Assembly: GCF_000025865.1 (NCBI RefSeq)
Contig: NC_014002.1
Span: 1,948,425 to 2,012,424, forward strand
Direction of reading: 5' to 3'
Source: Methanohalophilus mahii DSM 5219
GTDB taxonomy: Archaea > Halobacteriota > Methanosarcinia > Methanosarcinales > Methanosarcinaceae
DNA: 64,000 bases
Shown: positions 8,495-16,537 of the stretch, in pieces
Layout of the letters: each line of letters starts with the position of its first letter
Position numbering within the stretch: position 1 is the stretch's first letter
The notes under the pieces: model-generated
Databases searched by the model: none
The model's input: the letters and a program-made list of their open reading frames with translations, nothing else
What the model was told of the DNA's origin: nothing
Position numbers and translations under genes: made by a program

Positions 8495-9288
8495 TTTTCG
8501 ACGGTATTTTCCTTTGATCTTCTTCCTTTTCTACATCTTACAGGTATGATGGCTTCTGCTTTCAATTCTTCATTGATTAGAGCATGTATCTTCTCAGAAT
8601 CATATCCTTTATCCATCAGATAACAATCAGCTTTTCTCCTTTTGTGACATTGTCTAAGCAATGCCTTTGCATGTTTTGCATCATGTACAGGTTTACCTGA
8701 AATCTTAAAACCAATTACAATGAACTTCTCAACATTAACAGCTAGACTTGTTTTCAGATACGACCGTCTTTTTTTTCCTGTTCTCACAGAATAATAGTAA
8801 CTACAATGTCCTCCTGTAAATCCACTTGAATCAATAGCAACCAGAGGTATTTTTTCACCATGTGAATAGAAGAGTTTCAGAGTTTGGTGAAGTAAGCTAT
8901 TGAAATAAAATGAATATATTCTATTGGTAAATTTATGTAATGTTGTGAAGTGAGGTGCGTGATTTATACCAATTTTGGATTGGACTCCTTCCATTAAATC
9001 AATAAGTTGGACATACTTTCTATAATCTTCATTTATGTACTCTTTGAACAATACCAATGCCAGTAACTGGTGTTGAGTATATTTTCGTTTGGAATACTTA
9101 CAACTGTAGATTGGAAGATGAGATCTTCCAGCTACAGACATAGCTGTATCGATAAAGTTAAAGTAATCGCTTGACAAAACACATTCATCCCCTTTGTGTT
9201 TTTTATGGTCAAAATCACATTGGGGACTTCTTCTTATAAAAATAATAATGTATTAGTGGAAGTTAGAGGAAAGGGTTTCTACAGAGCC
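8286..9288 (-). mobile_element. IS5/ISH1-like insertion sequence, complete ends
   Basis: The 1003-bp element is bounded by 16-bp terminal inverted repeats: GGCTCTGTAGAAATCC at 8286-8301 and the complement of GGCTCTGTAGAAACCC at 9273-9288 (15 of 16 match). Identical 8-bp target duplications TTAATTTT flank it at 8278-8285 and 9289-9296. An 8-bp duplication fits the ISH1 group of the IS5 family. The intact ends and perfect duplication point to a fairly recent insertion. The transposase is split over two frames. Confidence 0.92.
8491..9177 (-). CDS. IS5-type transposase, N-terminal reading frame
   Basis: 228 residues with the first two acidic residues of the DDE triad, in PLVAIDSSGFTGG and CYLMDKGYDSEKIHAL. 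The frame stops with TGA at 8491-8493 before the catalytic glutamate. The start is probably TTG at 9177; no ATG or GTG is available in frame within the element and the ribosome binding site is weak. The stop overlaps the next frame's ATG in ATGA at an A5 run, so the full enzyme needs a -1 frameshift, or the two parts assemble, or the gene is broken. Confidence 0.85.
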   Translation of the reverse strand: MSSDYFNFIDTAMSVAGRSHLPIYSCKYSKRKYTQHQLLALVLFKEYINEDYRKYVQLIDLMEGVQSKIGINHAPHFTTLHKFTNRIYSFYFNSLLHQTLKLFYSHGEKIPLVAIDSSGFTGGHCSYYYSVRTGKKRRSYLKTSLAVNVEKFIVIGFKISGKPVHDAKHAKALLRQCHKRRKADCYLMDKGYDSEKIHALINEELKAEAIIPVRCRKGRRSKENTVEK

Positions 9289-10013
9289 TTAATTTTCAGT
9301 ATTTTTTAGTTTTTCTTAATGATTGTTTTGCATAAGGAGGCTTAAGTTTGTTGAAAAATATTTAAAAAAACCAAATAATTCATATAGGCCATTCAATGAA
9401 TAAACAGCCCCATTCTCATCGTATAAAGCCCGTTGGTCACCCCATGATGCAATCTTTTTGTTTGAATCATGTGATTTTTGATGAGTAAAACGAGCCAAAA
9501 ATTACAATGATTCATGTACGACTTGCCGAGTAATACATTATTAGTTACGACTCTGCAAGATGAGTCGGGCGATCTATGAGAATCAATAAGTCACTAATTC
9601 CATGTTCCAGGAAAAGTACGCCGTTACCTGCCCTGCAGGCTACGGCCAAGCGTAATAAATGTGTCTGAAAGGCATATTTCACATCCAGTCATCAACAAAA
9701 GTATCCATTTTTTATACAACAAGTGTAGTAACAATTACATAAAATTTGTAATTTTTAGATGTGTCTCTATTATTCACAAAAAGGTGATTGTTCTACACTT
9801 TTTTCTACCTTATTTAGTGTATGTAGTATCGTAAGAATAAATACTCATGACAGACCTCTATTATACGTGTACTTTTTTAACCCAACCTTAGCAAGGTGAA
9901 AGTGATTTTAACTCGGGCTACAGTTTTATGTCATAAACTTTATATTGGTTTCCAGTAGTGTATTTAGGCAGTATTTAGATAACAAATTATGAAAAAATCG
10001 TGGCGAGGGGAAC
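9289..10013. other. Intergenic region with small unassigned frame and promoter
   Basis: It starts with the right target duplication TTAATTTT (9289-9296). A 60-codon minus-strand frame (9316-9498) contains SWGDQRALYDENGAVYSLNG; I do not recognise it and its start is weak, so it may be a remnant. The remainder is A+T-rich with no gene. TTTATATT at about 9939-9946 is a candidate TATA box for the gene at 10014, giving a leader of about 45 nt. Confidence 0.45.
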
Positions 10014-11261
10014 ATGGAATTCAAAAAAATGATAGTATGCCTGCTCTTGATAGCAGCCTTGTCCTCAGTGGTATTTGCGGGCCCTGCCTCTGCAAAAAGT
10101 GTTCTTTATGAAGGAGATATACAAGCCGGTGACGGGTACCAGATAAACAATCATGTAATAGATGTAGCCGATGTGTTCCCTGAAAACGAATATGCATCGT
10201 TTTATGTGTATGAGAAGGACACTGAATTGATGGACAAAGGGCTGGATATTAACGACACTTTTACCTTTGAAATCGATAATGAAGAAGTTGAAGTGAAACT
10301 TCTTGATACAAAGACAGGTACTTTACCCCGTGCCGAAATAGCCATTACAATTACCGATGATGACATTGTTAATACAAAGGGAGTTGTCGATGGAGGCCAT
10401 GAAAAGGCAGAATTTTCCGGCACCCCCGTTATAGAAATTACCAAAAGTGTAAGCTCAACTACCATACAAGCAGGTGATTCAGTAACAGTTACTGTCAGGG
10501 CAGAAAACAAAGGGGATGACGATGCAACTGATCTCAGGTTTTCCAACAACCTGCCTGAAAAATTCATCCTGGAGGAAACTTTCGTAAGCCAGTCCGGCGA
10601 GATGACCTTGGACGTCGGGGAGTCACAGCAAATCTTTGTCTATCGCATCAAATCAACAGAACCTGGCACATTTACACTCAAACCTGCTACTGCAACCTTT
10701 TCCAACAATGCGGGAGTTGATTTCCCGCAGACAAGTTCCAACACTCCTACGATCACAGTGGAAGGCGAACCCGCAGCCATGGCAGATGTGGAAGTCCTGG
10801 CAGAGCTTCAGGAACCTGTTATACCCCGGGGGGAGAGTACTGAAGTAACATTACTCATAAAAAATAACGGCGAGGGGGATGCTGAAGATGTTTCGGTGAA
10901 AATCCAGCTCCCCGATGGACTTGAATATGAAAGCGGGGACAGTGATATCGAGATAATAGGTGGTACACCCACAATATACCTGCAAACCCTCGGAGTGCAG
11001 CAGGAAAAGGAATTCACATTCAACGTCAAAGCAGAGGAAATGGGAAATTATCCGGTAACAACCTCTTATTCCTACACAAGTGCTGAAGACCCTGAGTCAG
11101 AAAAAATAAACAGTGAAACAACAACAGATGCACTTGAAGTTACAGAAGGAAAATTTGATTTCCTTTTCGAGCAGCCGCTATATGTATATATCGTGCCTTT
11201 AGTCATCATTCTTGGAGCGGCAGCGTGGATATACTATCGCCGCCAACAATACCGCTTTTAA
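10014..11261 (+). CDS. Secreted, membrane-anchored protein with CARDB/NEW3-like repeats
   Basis: 415 residues with an N-terminal signal peptide (KKMIVCLLLIAALSSVVFAG, probable cleavage after ASA near residue 27) and a C-terminal membrane anchor (VYIVPLVIILGAAAWIYY) followed by RRQQYRF. The body is exported. It has an N-terminal domain (to about residue 125), then two immunoglobulin-like segments of the COG1361/CARDB type: one begins near ITKSVSSTTIQAGDSVTVTV and the other near EVLAELQEPVIPRGESTEVT. GAGGGGA precedes the ATG. It is followed after 20 bp by a tubulin-like gene and then an ABC ATPase. Such proteins often sit beside MacB-type transporters. The exact role is unknown. Confidence 0.75.
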   Translation: MEFKKMIVCLLLIAALSSVVFAGPASAKSVLYEGDIQAGDGYQINNHVIDVADVFPENEYASFYVYEKDTELMDKGLDINDTFTFEIDNEEVEVKLLDTKTGTLPRAEIAITITDDDIVNTKGVVDGGHEKAEFSGTPVIEITKSVSSTTIQAGDSVTVTVRAENKGDDDATDLRFSNNLPEKFILEETFVSQSGEMTLDVGESQQIFVYRIKSTEPGTFTLKPATATFSNNAGVDFPQTSSNTPTITVEGEPAAMADVEVLAELQEPVIPRGESTEVTLLIKNNGEGDAEDVSVKIQLPDGLEYESGDSDIEIIGGTPTIYLQTLGVQQEKEFTFNVKAEEMGNYPVTTSYSYTSAEDPESEKINSETTTDALEVTEGKFDFLFEQPLYVYIVPLVIILGAAAWIYYRRQQYRF

Positions 11262-11281
11262 ATATCATCTGGAGGAATTAA

Positions 11282-12388
11282 TTGCTCAATATACTTATGG
11301 TCGGGAACGGACAATGTGGCAACCGTATCCTGGACTCTATAAACAAGCAGGCATTCGGCTCCAAAAGTCGCTTTGCCAAGTTCTACTCAAAACAACAGTA
11401 TAAAAGTAACGTGCAAACCCTTGCCATAAATACTGCCGTAAATGACCTCAAAGAAATGAAATATACAAAGGCAAAGGACCGAATTCATATACCTCATCTG
11501 CATGGAGTTGGTGCAAACAGAAACGTGGGAAGGAAAGTTTTTGATGAAAATAAATCCCAGATTATGCGCAACCTCGATGAGAGGGGCAGTTTCGATATTG
11601 CTTTTGTTATAACTTCTGCCTCCGGGGGTACAGGGTCATCTTTTACTCCGCCCCTGATTCGGGAATTGAAGGAACAAAATGATTATCCGGTATATGCAGT
11701 AGTTGTCCTTCCCTTCAGGGAAGAAGGGACATTGTATCTGCAAAATACCGCATTTGCCCTCAAGGATATAAGGGAAAGCGGAGTTGACGGGATAATCCTT
11801 GCAGATAACCAGTACCTCAAGCAGATGGGTGGAGATATGGAATCTGCCTATGATTCCATAAATGAGATGATCGCAAAAAGGCTGATCTTCCTGCTGGATT
11901 CCCTGGACAGCGAGATGATGATGGTCACTGATCTGGGTGATTTCAAGACGGTCATGAGCGGAGGAGCAGGGATTGCAACCATTGGTTACTACGAAGCAGA
12001 CGGGGAAGTGCCTATCAGAACAGCCATACAAAAGGCTGTATCCCCCAGTGGATTACTGTTCAATACTAATGTTTACGAGGAAGCAAGCAGGTCCATGATG
12101 ATCATCAAGGGTGACAAGAGTTACCTGAGTATCGATGAAATCTCTACGGAAGTTGAGAAACTTTCTGATTCAGTGGGCCATGTTTTCAAAGGAATAATCG
12201 TCCGCAAAGGTGAATATCCCCGCGTACTGTCTGTCCTTACCCTTGAATCCGCTTCCGAGCTGGAAGAACTCTATCATCTTGCAGTCGATGCTATCAATAC
12301 CGAAAAAGAGAAAAAGGAACGAGTCCAGGAAGACAAGGAAGTTGATAAGGCATTCTCCCAGATCGAAGGTCTGGAACCGCATTACTGA
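11282..12388 (+). CDS. Tubulin/FtsZ-superfamily GTPase, non-canonical
   Basis: 368 residues. The N-terminus NILMVGNGQCGNRILDSI matches the first nucleotide-binding strand of tubulins and FtsZ. SASGGTGSSFTPPLI is the glycine-rich G-box, less strict than FtsZ's GGGTGTG, so this is not the cell-division FtsZ. The C-terminus after about residue 335 is charged and helical (EKEKKERVQEDKEVDK). The start is TTG at 11282, fixed by GGAGG ending 6 nt upstream; the next ATG would cut into the first strand. It resembles archaeal tubulin-like proteins but I cannot place it in CetZ. It is cotranscribed with a secreted membrane protein and a MacB-like ABC ATPase, suggesting envelope-linked work. Confidence 0.8.
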   Translation: MLNILMVGNGQCGNRILDSINKQAFGSKSRFAKFYSKQQYKSNVQTLAINTAVNDLKEMKYTKAKDRIHIPHLHGVGANRNVGRKVFDENKSQIMRNLDERGSFDIAFVITSASGGTGSSFTPPLIRELKEQNDYPVYAVVVLPFREEGTLYLQNTAFALKDIRESGVDGIILADNQYLKQMGGDMESAYDSINEMIAKRLIFLLDSLDSEMMMVTDLGDFKTVMSGGAGIATIGYYEADGEVPIRTAIQKAVSPSGLLFNTNVYEEASRSMMIIKGDKSYLSIDEISTEVEKLSDSVGHVFKGIIVRKGEYPRVLSVLTLESASELEELYHLAVDAINTEKEKKERVQEDKEVDKAFSQIEGLEPHY

Positions 12389-12417
12389 TATGATGTGCAA
12401 TGTTTCCAGGGAGAGAC

Positions 12418-13098
12418 ATGCCAAAAACAGACAATATAATCGAAATCCGTGGATTGGAAAAAGTCTATGGAGATGGTGTCGAGGTAAAGGCGCTTGACGG
12501 ACTGGACCTTGATGTGAAAAAAGGGGAATTCCTTTCCATAGTTGGCCCTTCAGGGTCCGGAAAAAGCACCTTACTCCACATGATAGGTATTCTGGACACG
12601 CCCACAAAAGGCACTATCCTGATTGACGGCCAGGATGTCACCAGCATGGATGACCAGCAGCGATCCAGTGCACGAAACACATTGCTTGGTTTTATATTCC
12701 AGTACCATCACCTTTTACCCGACTTCACCGCACTGGAAAACGTTATGATGCCTCTTTTGATAGCCGGCAAAAAAAAGGATGAAGCCACCAGAGAAGCTGA
12801 AAAATTGCTCAATGAAGTTGGACTTAAAGACCGTCTGCACCATTTCCCGGGCCAGCTTTCCGGAGGACAAAACCAGCGTGTAGCTGTGGCAAGGGCACTT
12901 GTAAACCGGCCAAAGATCGTCATCGGAGACGAACCTACCGGGAATCTGGACAGCCGTTCCAGTGACAGGGTCTACGAACTTTTAAGAAAACTGAACCGGG
13001 AATTTGACCAGACATTCATCCTGGTGACCCATGATGAAAACATGGCCCGCAAAACCGACAGAATCGTCAGGATCGTAGATGGAAAAATTACTGAATAA
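12418..13098 (+). CDS. LolD/MacB-type ABC transporter ATPase
   Basis: About 226 residues. Complete ABC motifs: Walker A GPSGSGKST, signature LSGGQNQRVAVARAL, Walker B VIGDEPTGNLD, and the H-loop in FILVTHDENMA. The GNLDS and Q-loop style identify the MacB/LolD/FtsE class, which powers extrusion of lipoproteins or peptides rather than import. ATG 12418 follows AGGGAGAG. The cognate FtsX-type permease is probably the gene at 15367, separated by DUF296, HTH and enolase genes. The substrate is unknown; the upstream secreted protein is a possible partner. Confidence 0.9.
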   Translation: MPKTDNIIEIRGLEKVYGDGVEVKALDGLDLDVKKGEFLSIVGPSGSGKSTLLHMIGILDTPTKGTILIDGQDVTSMDDQQRSSARNTLLGFIFQYHHLLPDFTALENVMMPLLIAGKKKDEATREAEKLLNEVGLKDRLHHFPGQLSGGQNQRVAVARALVNRPKIVIGDEPTGNLDSRSSDRVYELLRKLNREFDQTFILVTHDENMARKTDRIVRIVDGKITE

Positions 13099-13107
13099 GG
13101 GAATAAC

Positions 13108-13557
13108 ATGGAATACAGAGAAGGTAAGATAGGAAGAGTATTTGTCCTCAGGGTAGATGATGGTGAAGACATACTAGAAAGTATAACGGCCCTGGCAGAA
13201 GAAAAAGAGATAGAAAAAGCATTCCTTTTCATGCTGGGAGCATGCAGGACTGCAAACCTGGTCACCGGCCCACTCAAAGATATGATCCCTCCAGAGCCCC
13301 TATGGAATTCATTTGTGGACCCGCACGAAATAATCGGTATTGGCAACATAATGCTTGAGAACAAAAAACCCGTAGTCCATCTCCATACCGGTCTGGGTAG
13401 GGATGGAAAAGCCAGTATTGGATGCATGCGAAAGTACAATGAAGCCTTCATGGTAACGGAGATTCTTCTTCTTGAAATTGACGGAATGGATGCTGTGCGC
13501 AAATTTGACAGTAAAAGAGGATTTGCCCCTATCAATTTCGGGGAAAAAGAGAATTAA
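13108..13557 (+). CDS. PPC/DUF296-domain protein
   Basis: 149 residues forming a single PPC (DUF296) domain. Visible features are the N-terminal RVFVLRVDDGEDILESI, the central GACRTANLVTGP, and HLHTGLGRDGKASIGCM, whose histidines form the metal site of the trimeric fold. In plants the domain occurs in AT-hook proteins; free-standing archaeal versions are of uncertain function, possibly DNA-related. It starts 9 bp after the ABC ATPase and ends with a 4-bp overlap on a convergent regulator gene. Confidence 0.85.
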   Translation: MEYREGKIGRVFVLRVDDGEDILESITALAEEKEIEKAFLFMLGACRTANLVTGPLKDMIPPEPLWNSFVDPHEIIGIGNIMLENKKPVVHLHTGLGRDGKASIGCMRKYNEAFMVTEILLLEIDGMDAVRKFDSKRGFAPINFGEKEN

Positions 13558-13931
13558 TTACATATCTGTTTAAGCCTATTGAGAGCGTGAGATTTACATT
13601 CTATTTCAGCCGATATATCATTTTCCAGATTTCTCATGAATCTGTCAAAGGGTAATTTTAATTTATAGTAACGGCGAGGCCTGCCCCTATCTTTTGATAA
13701 CTTCTGATCCCAGGACTCCACTATACCTTTTTTGCATAAGGGTTTCATGGCAACACTTACTTCTGGCTGCCTCAGGCCAGTGAGATTTTCAATCTGGCTT
13801 GATGTTAGTGAATCACCATCAATAAGGCAGGTCATAGCTAGAGCTTCTATGCGGGAGAGGTAGAGGTTTTGGAGTAGGTCTGCAATCTCCCTTTTGCTGG
13901 AATCAAGCTTTATGAAAGCAGCATCATTCAT
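13554..13931 (-). CDS. Winged-helix transcriptional regulator
   Basis: 125 residues with an N-terminal winged helix: SLTSSQIENLTGLRQPEVSVAMKPL is the helix-turn-helix (quoted by its ends, about residues 41-65), followed by a wing rich in basic residues (KLSKDRGRPRRYYKLKLP). The C-terminus is a short helix, EIECKSHALNRLKQI, suited to dimerisation. It resembles archaeal ArsR/TrmB-like regulators. It is divergent from enolase, with two ATACGT repeats between them that could be its operator. A TATA-like AAAATATATATT lies only about 25-35 bp upstream of the ATG, suggesting a short or absent leader. Confidence 0.75.
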   Translation of the reverse strand: MNDAAFIKLDSSKREIADLLQNLYLSRIEALAMTCLIDGDSLTSSQIENLTGLRQPEVSVAMKPLCKKGIVESWDQKLSKDRGRPRRYYKLKLPFDRFMRNLENDISAEIECKSHALNRLKQICN

Positions 13932-13970
13932 AAGGGAAGAAGGATGGCTCCATTAATATATATTTTATGA

Positions 13971-13991
13971 ATACGTTATAGGTAGATACGT
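13971..13991. promoter_or_regulatory. Direct repeat ATACGT between regulator and enolase
   Basis: ATACGT occurs at 13971-13976 and 13986-13991, 15 bp apart, in the divergent region of an HTH regulator and eno. A candidate regulator site by position and repetition only. Confidence 0.35.
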
Positions 13992-14026
13992 ACAAAGCAT
14001 TAACAACAAAGATTTCAGGGACAAGA

Positions 14027-14038
14027 ATATTATATATA
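14027..14038 (+). promoter_or_regulatory. Enolase TATA box
   Basis: ATTATATATACA about 45-55 bp upstream of the eno ATG, with A-rich bases before it as in archaeal BRE/TATA elements. Confidence 0.5.
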
Positions 14039-14082
14039 CAGTAATTTCCTATTCAGTAAACAAAGTCCAAGGCGGAATTATC

Positions 14083-15360
14083 ATGAGTTACAGGGCAGAA
14101 GAAGCAGGATACCGGATAGAAAAGATTCATGCAAGAGAGATATTGGACTCCAGGGGTAATCCCACAGTGGAGGTTGATGTGTTCACGCCAAAGGGTTTTG
14201 GCAGGGCCAGTGTCCCTTCAGGAGCTTCCACAGGAACAAACGAAGCCATTGAAATGCGGGATAAGGAGGATGAACGCTACAATGGTAAAGGTGTCCTCGA
14301 TGCCGTGGACAATGTCAATACAACAATCGCCGGGGAACTGACGGGTTATGACGTGCGCAGCCAGAGGGAGATTGATGGGTTGATGATAGCCCTTGATGGA
14401 ACCGACAACAAGATAACTTTCGGTGCAAATGCCATCCTGGGTGTTTCAATGGCTGTTGCCAATGCAGCTGCAGATTCCCTCAATATGCCCCTGTACAGGT
14501 ACCTTGGAGGATCTAATTCCTTTGCACTCCCCGTTCCAACAATGAACGTTCTCAACGGCGGCAAGCATGCAGGCAATGGTCTTGCAATCCAGGAATTCAT
14601 GATCCAGCCCAAAGGAACTGATACTTATTCAAATGCCCTGAGAATGGGAAGCGAAACCTATCATGCGCTGGGAAATGTCCTTGAGGACAAATATGGTGCT
14701 TCTGCAACCAATGTGGGATATGAGGGGGGGTATGCTCCACCCATCGACCAGACGGTCGACGCCCTGGATGCTCTGGTAAGTGGCATCGAAGAAGCGGGAT
14801 ATACCGAGTCCGAGGTGACCATCGGGATGGACGCAGCTGCCTCTGAGTTTTTCGATGGGCAGAACTACAATATCGACGGGACCAGCATGACCGGAGCAGA
14901 ACTTACCGATTTCTACGTCGACCTGATTGACACATACCCTATAGTAATGATTGAAGACCCCTTCCATGAGGAAGCCTTTGAGGATTTCGCAAACCTCACC
15001 AATGAAGCCTGGGAGACCATCATTGTGGGGGATGACCTGTTTGTCACAAATGTTTCAAGGCTTGCCAAAGGCATCGAGATGGAAGCTGCAAATGCTCTAT
15101 TACTCAAGGTAAACCAGATCGGTACTCTCTCTGAGGCTTTCGATGCTGCAAGCATGGCATTCCGCAGCGGCTATAATGTGGTGGTAAGCCACAGGTCTGC
15201 AGAAACCGAGGATGTGATGATTGCAGATATTTCAGTGGCAATCGGAGCGGACCTCATCAAGACCGGAGCTCCGGCCAGAGGGGAAAGAACTGCCAAGTAC
15301 AACCAGCTTCTGCGTATTGAAGAAAACCTGGGAGATGCTGCACGTTATGTGCAGCTCTAA
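14083..15360 (+). CDS. eno: Enolase
   Basis: 425-residue phosphopyruvate hydratase interconverting 2-phosphoglycerate and phosphoenolpyruvate, mainly in gluconeogenesis here. Signatures: AREILDSRGNPTVEVDV at the N-terminus, SVPSGASTGTNEAIEMRD, catalytic loop VGYEGGYAPP, metal ligands in TIGMDAAASEF, EDPFHEEAFEDF and VGDDLFVTN, and the LLLKVNQIGT and SHRSAET signatures. Full family length. A fairly strong TATA box and AAGGCGG site precede the ATG. The ABC permease gene follows after 6 bp and may be cotranscribed. Confidence 0.97.
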   Translation: MSYRAEEAGYRIEKIHAREILDSRGNPTVEVDVFTPKGFGRASVPSGASTGTNEAIEMRDKEDERYNGKGVLDAVDNVNTTIAGELTGYDVRSQREIDGLMIALDGTDNKITFGANAILGVSMAVANAAADSLNMPLYRYLGGSNSFALPVPTMNVLNGGKHAGNGLAIQEFMIQPKGTDTYSNALRMGSETYHALGNVLEDKYGASATNVGYEGGYAPPIDQTVDALDALVSGIEEAGYTESEVTIGMDAAASEFFDGQNYNIDGTSMTGAELTDFYVDLIDTYPIVMIEDPFHEEAFEDFANLTNEAWETIIVGDDLFVTNVSRLAKGIEMEAANALLLKVNQIGTLSEAFDAASMAFRSGYNVVVSHRSAETEDVMIADISVAIGADLIKTGAPARGERTAKYNQLLRIEENLGDAARYVQL

Positions 15361-15366
15361 ACCTTT

Positions 15367-16536
15367 ATGTTCGAATTCAGGATTGCACGCAGACATATCG
15401 CTTCAAAACAGCGCAATACATTCTTTTCCGTTCTTGCTGTAGCGCTTGCCGTAGTGGTCATTGTGGTCCTGATGTCCCTAATGACCGGATTTACCGATGA
15501 ACTGATAGAAAAAACAGTGGAAAACTCTCCTCATATAGTGGTGTATCCTGCAGAGGAAAAGGATGCAGGTATACATCTCTATGATTACTATAAATCTGTA
15601 ATTGAAAACACACCGAAGGTTACCGCTTCCTCTGCATACCTTGAAAAACAGGCCGTGATTACATACCGGGATAATTCCGCAGGGATCAACATATTCGGGG
15701 TGGTTCCTCCGGATGAAGACAATGTGATGCACCTTAAACCCGATATTGTGAAGGGGAATTATGAAGACCTTGCCAGAAGTGGCAAAGGTATCCTTATCGG
15801 GGATGAGCTGGCCGATGACCTGGAAACAAGACCTGGGGAATGGATACAGATCAATTCCCCTCAAGCCGGCGACCTTTCGCTGAAAGTTATCGGGATTTTT
15901 GACAGTGGCACCGGCCGGGACAAAAGTGTTGCCTATGCAAGACTGGAAACCCTGCAGGATTTTTATGATGAGAAGGGAACAATTACCGCAATATCCATGC
16001 GTGTCACAGATCCCTACGATGCAGAGAAAACCGCTTTGGAAATTGAAAAAGCAACAGGTCTAAAGGCTGATAGCTGGATTGAGATCAACAGTCAACTCCT
16101 GGAGTTACTCAATACCCAGAAGGTGCTTGTGTGGATTTACTATATCCTGATCTATATTACCGCAGGGTTTGGTATTGCCAACACACTGATCAATATTGTC
16201 ATGGACAAGAAAAGTGAAATAGGAATGCTCATGGCAATGGGCACTTCCAGAAAAAGCATCACAAAAATATTCCTTATAGAATCCACGATCCTGGGAGCTT
16301 TCGGCCTGATGCTGGGTCTTGTAGTGGGATATTTTACAGCTGTGGCAATCGGGTCCTACGAAATAGAATTGCCTGCCGAAATGTATCTGGGACTTACACG
16401 TATGCCCATGAAGATCGAGACAATGAATTTCCTTTATGCAGCAATTTTTGCTTTTATAATAAATATGATCGCGGGAGTGTATCCGGCAAGAAAGGCATCA
16501 AAGCTGGATCCCGTGGAAGCCATAGAAAGTATATGA
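15367..16536 (+). CDS. LolE/FtsX-type ABC transporter permease
   Basis: 389 residues with the MacB/FtsX layout: one N-terminal helix (about residues 18-42), a large external domain (about 45-250), and three C-terminal helices (near 255-285, 300-330 and 355-380). The permease domain contains MDKKSEIGMLMAMGTSRKSI and ends YPARKASKLDPVEAIESI, both typical of the family. The only ABC ATPase of matching class nearby is the gene at 12418, so the pair probably forms one exporter despite intervening genes. The gene starts 6 bp after enolase. Confidence 0.87.
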   Translation: MFEFRIARRHIASKQRNTFFSVLAVALAVVVIVVLMSLMTGFTDELIEKTVENSPHIVVYPAEEKDAGIHLYDYYKSVIENTPKVTASSAYLEKQAVITYRDNSAGINIFGVVPPDEDNVMHLKPDIVKGNYEDLARSGKGILIGDELADDLETRPGEWIQINSPQAGDLSLKVIGIFDSGTGRDKSVAYARLETLQDFYDEKGTITAISMRVTDPYDAEKTALEIEKATGLKADSWIEINSQLLELLNTQKVLVWIYYILIYITAGFGIANTLINIVMDKKSEIGMLMAMGTSRKSITKIFLIESTILGAFGLMLGLVVGYFTAVAIGSYEIELPAEMYLGLTRMPMKIETMNFLYAAIFAFIINMIAGVYPARKASKLDPVEAIESI

Positions 16537-16537
16537 T

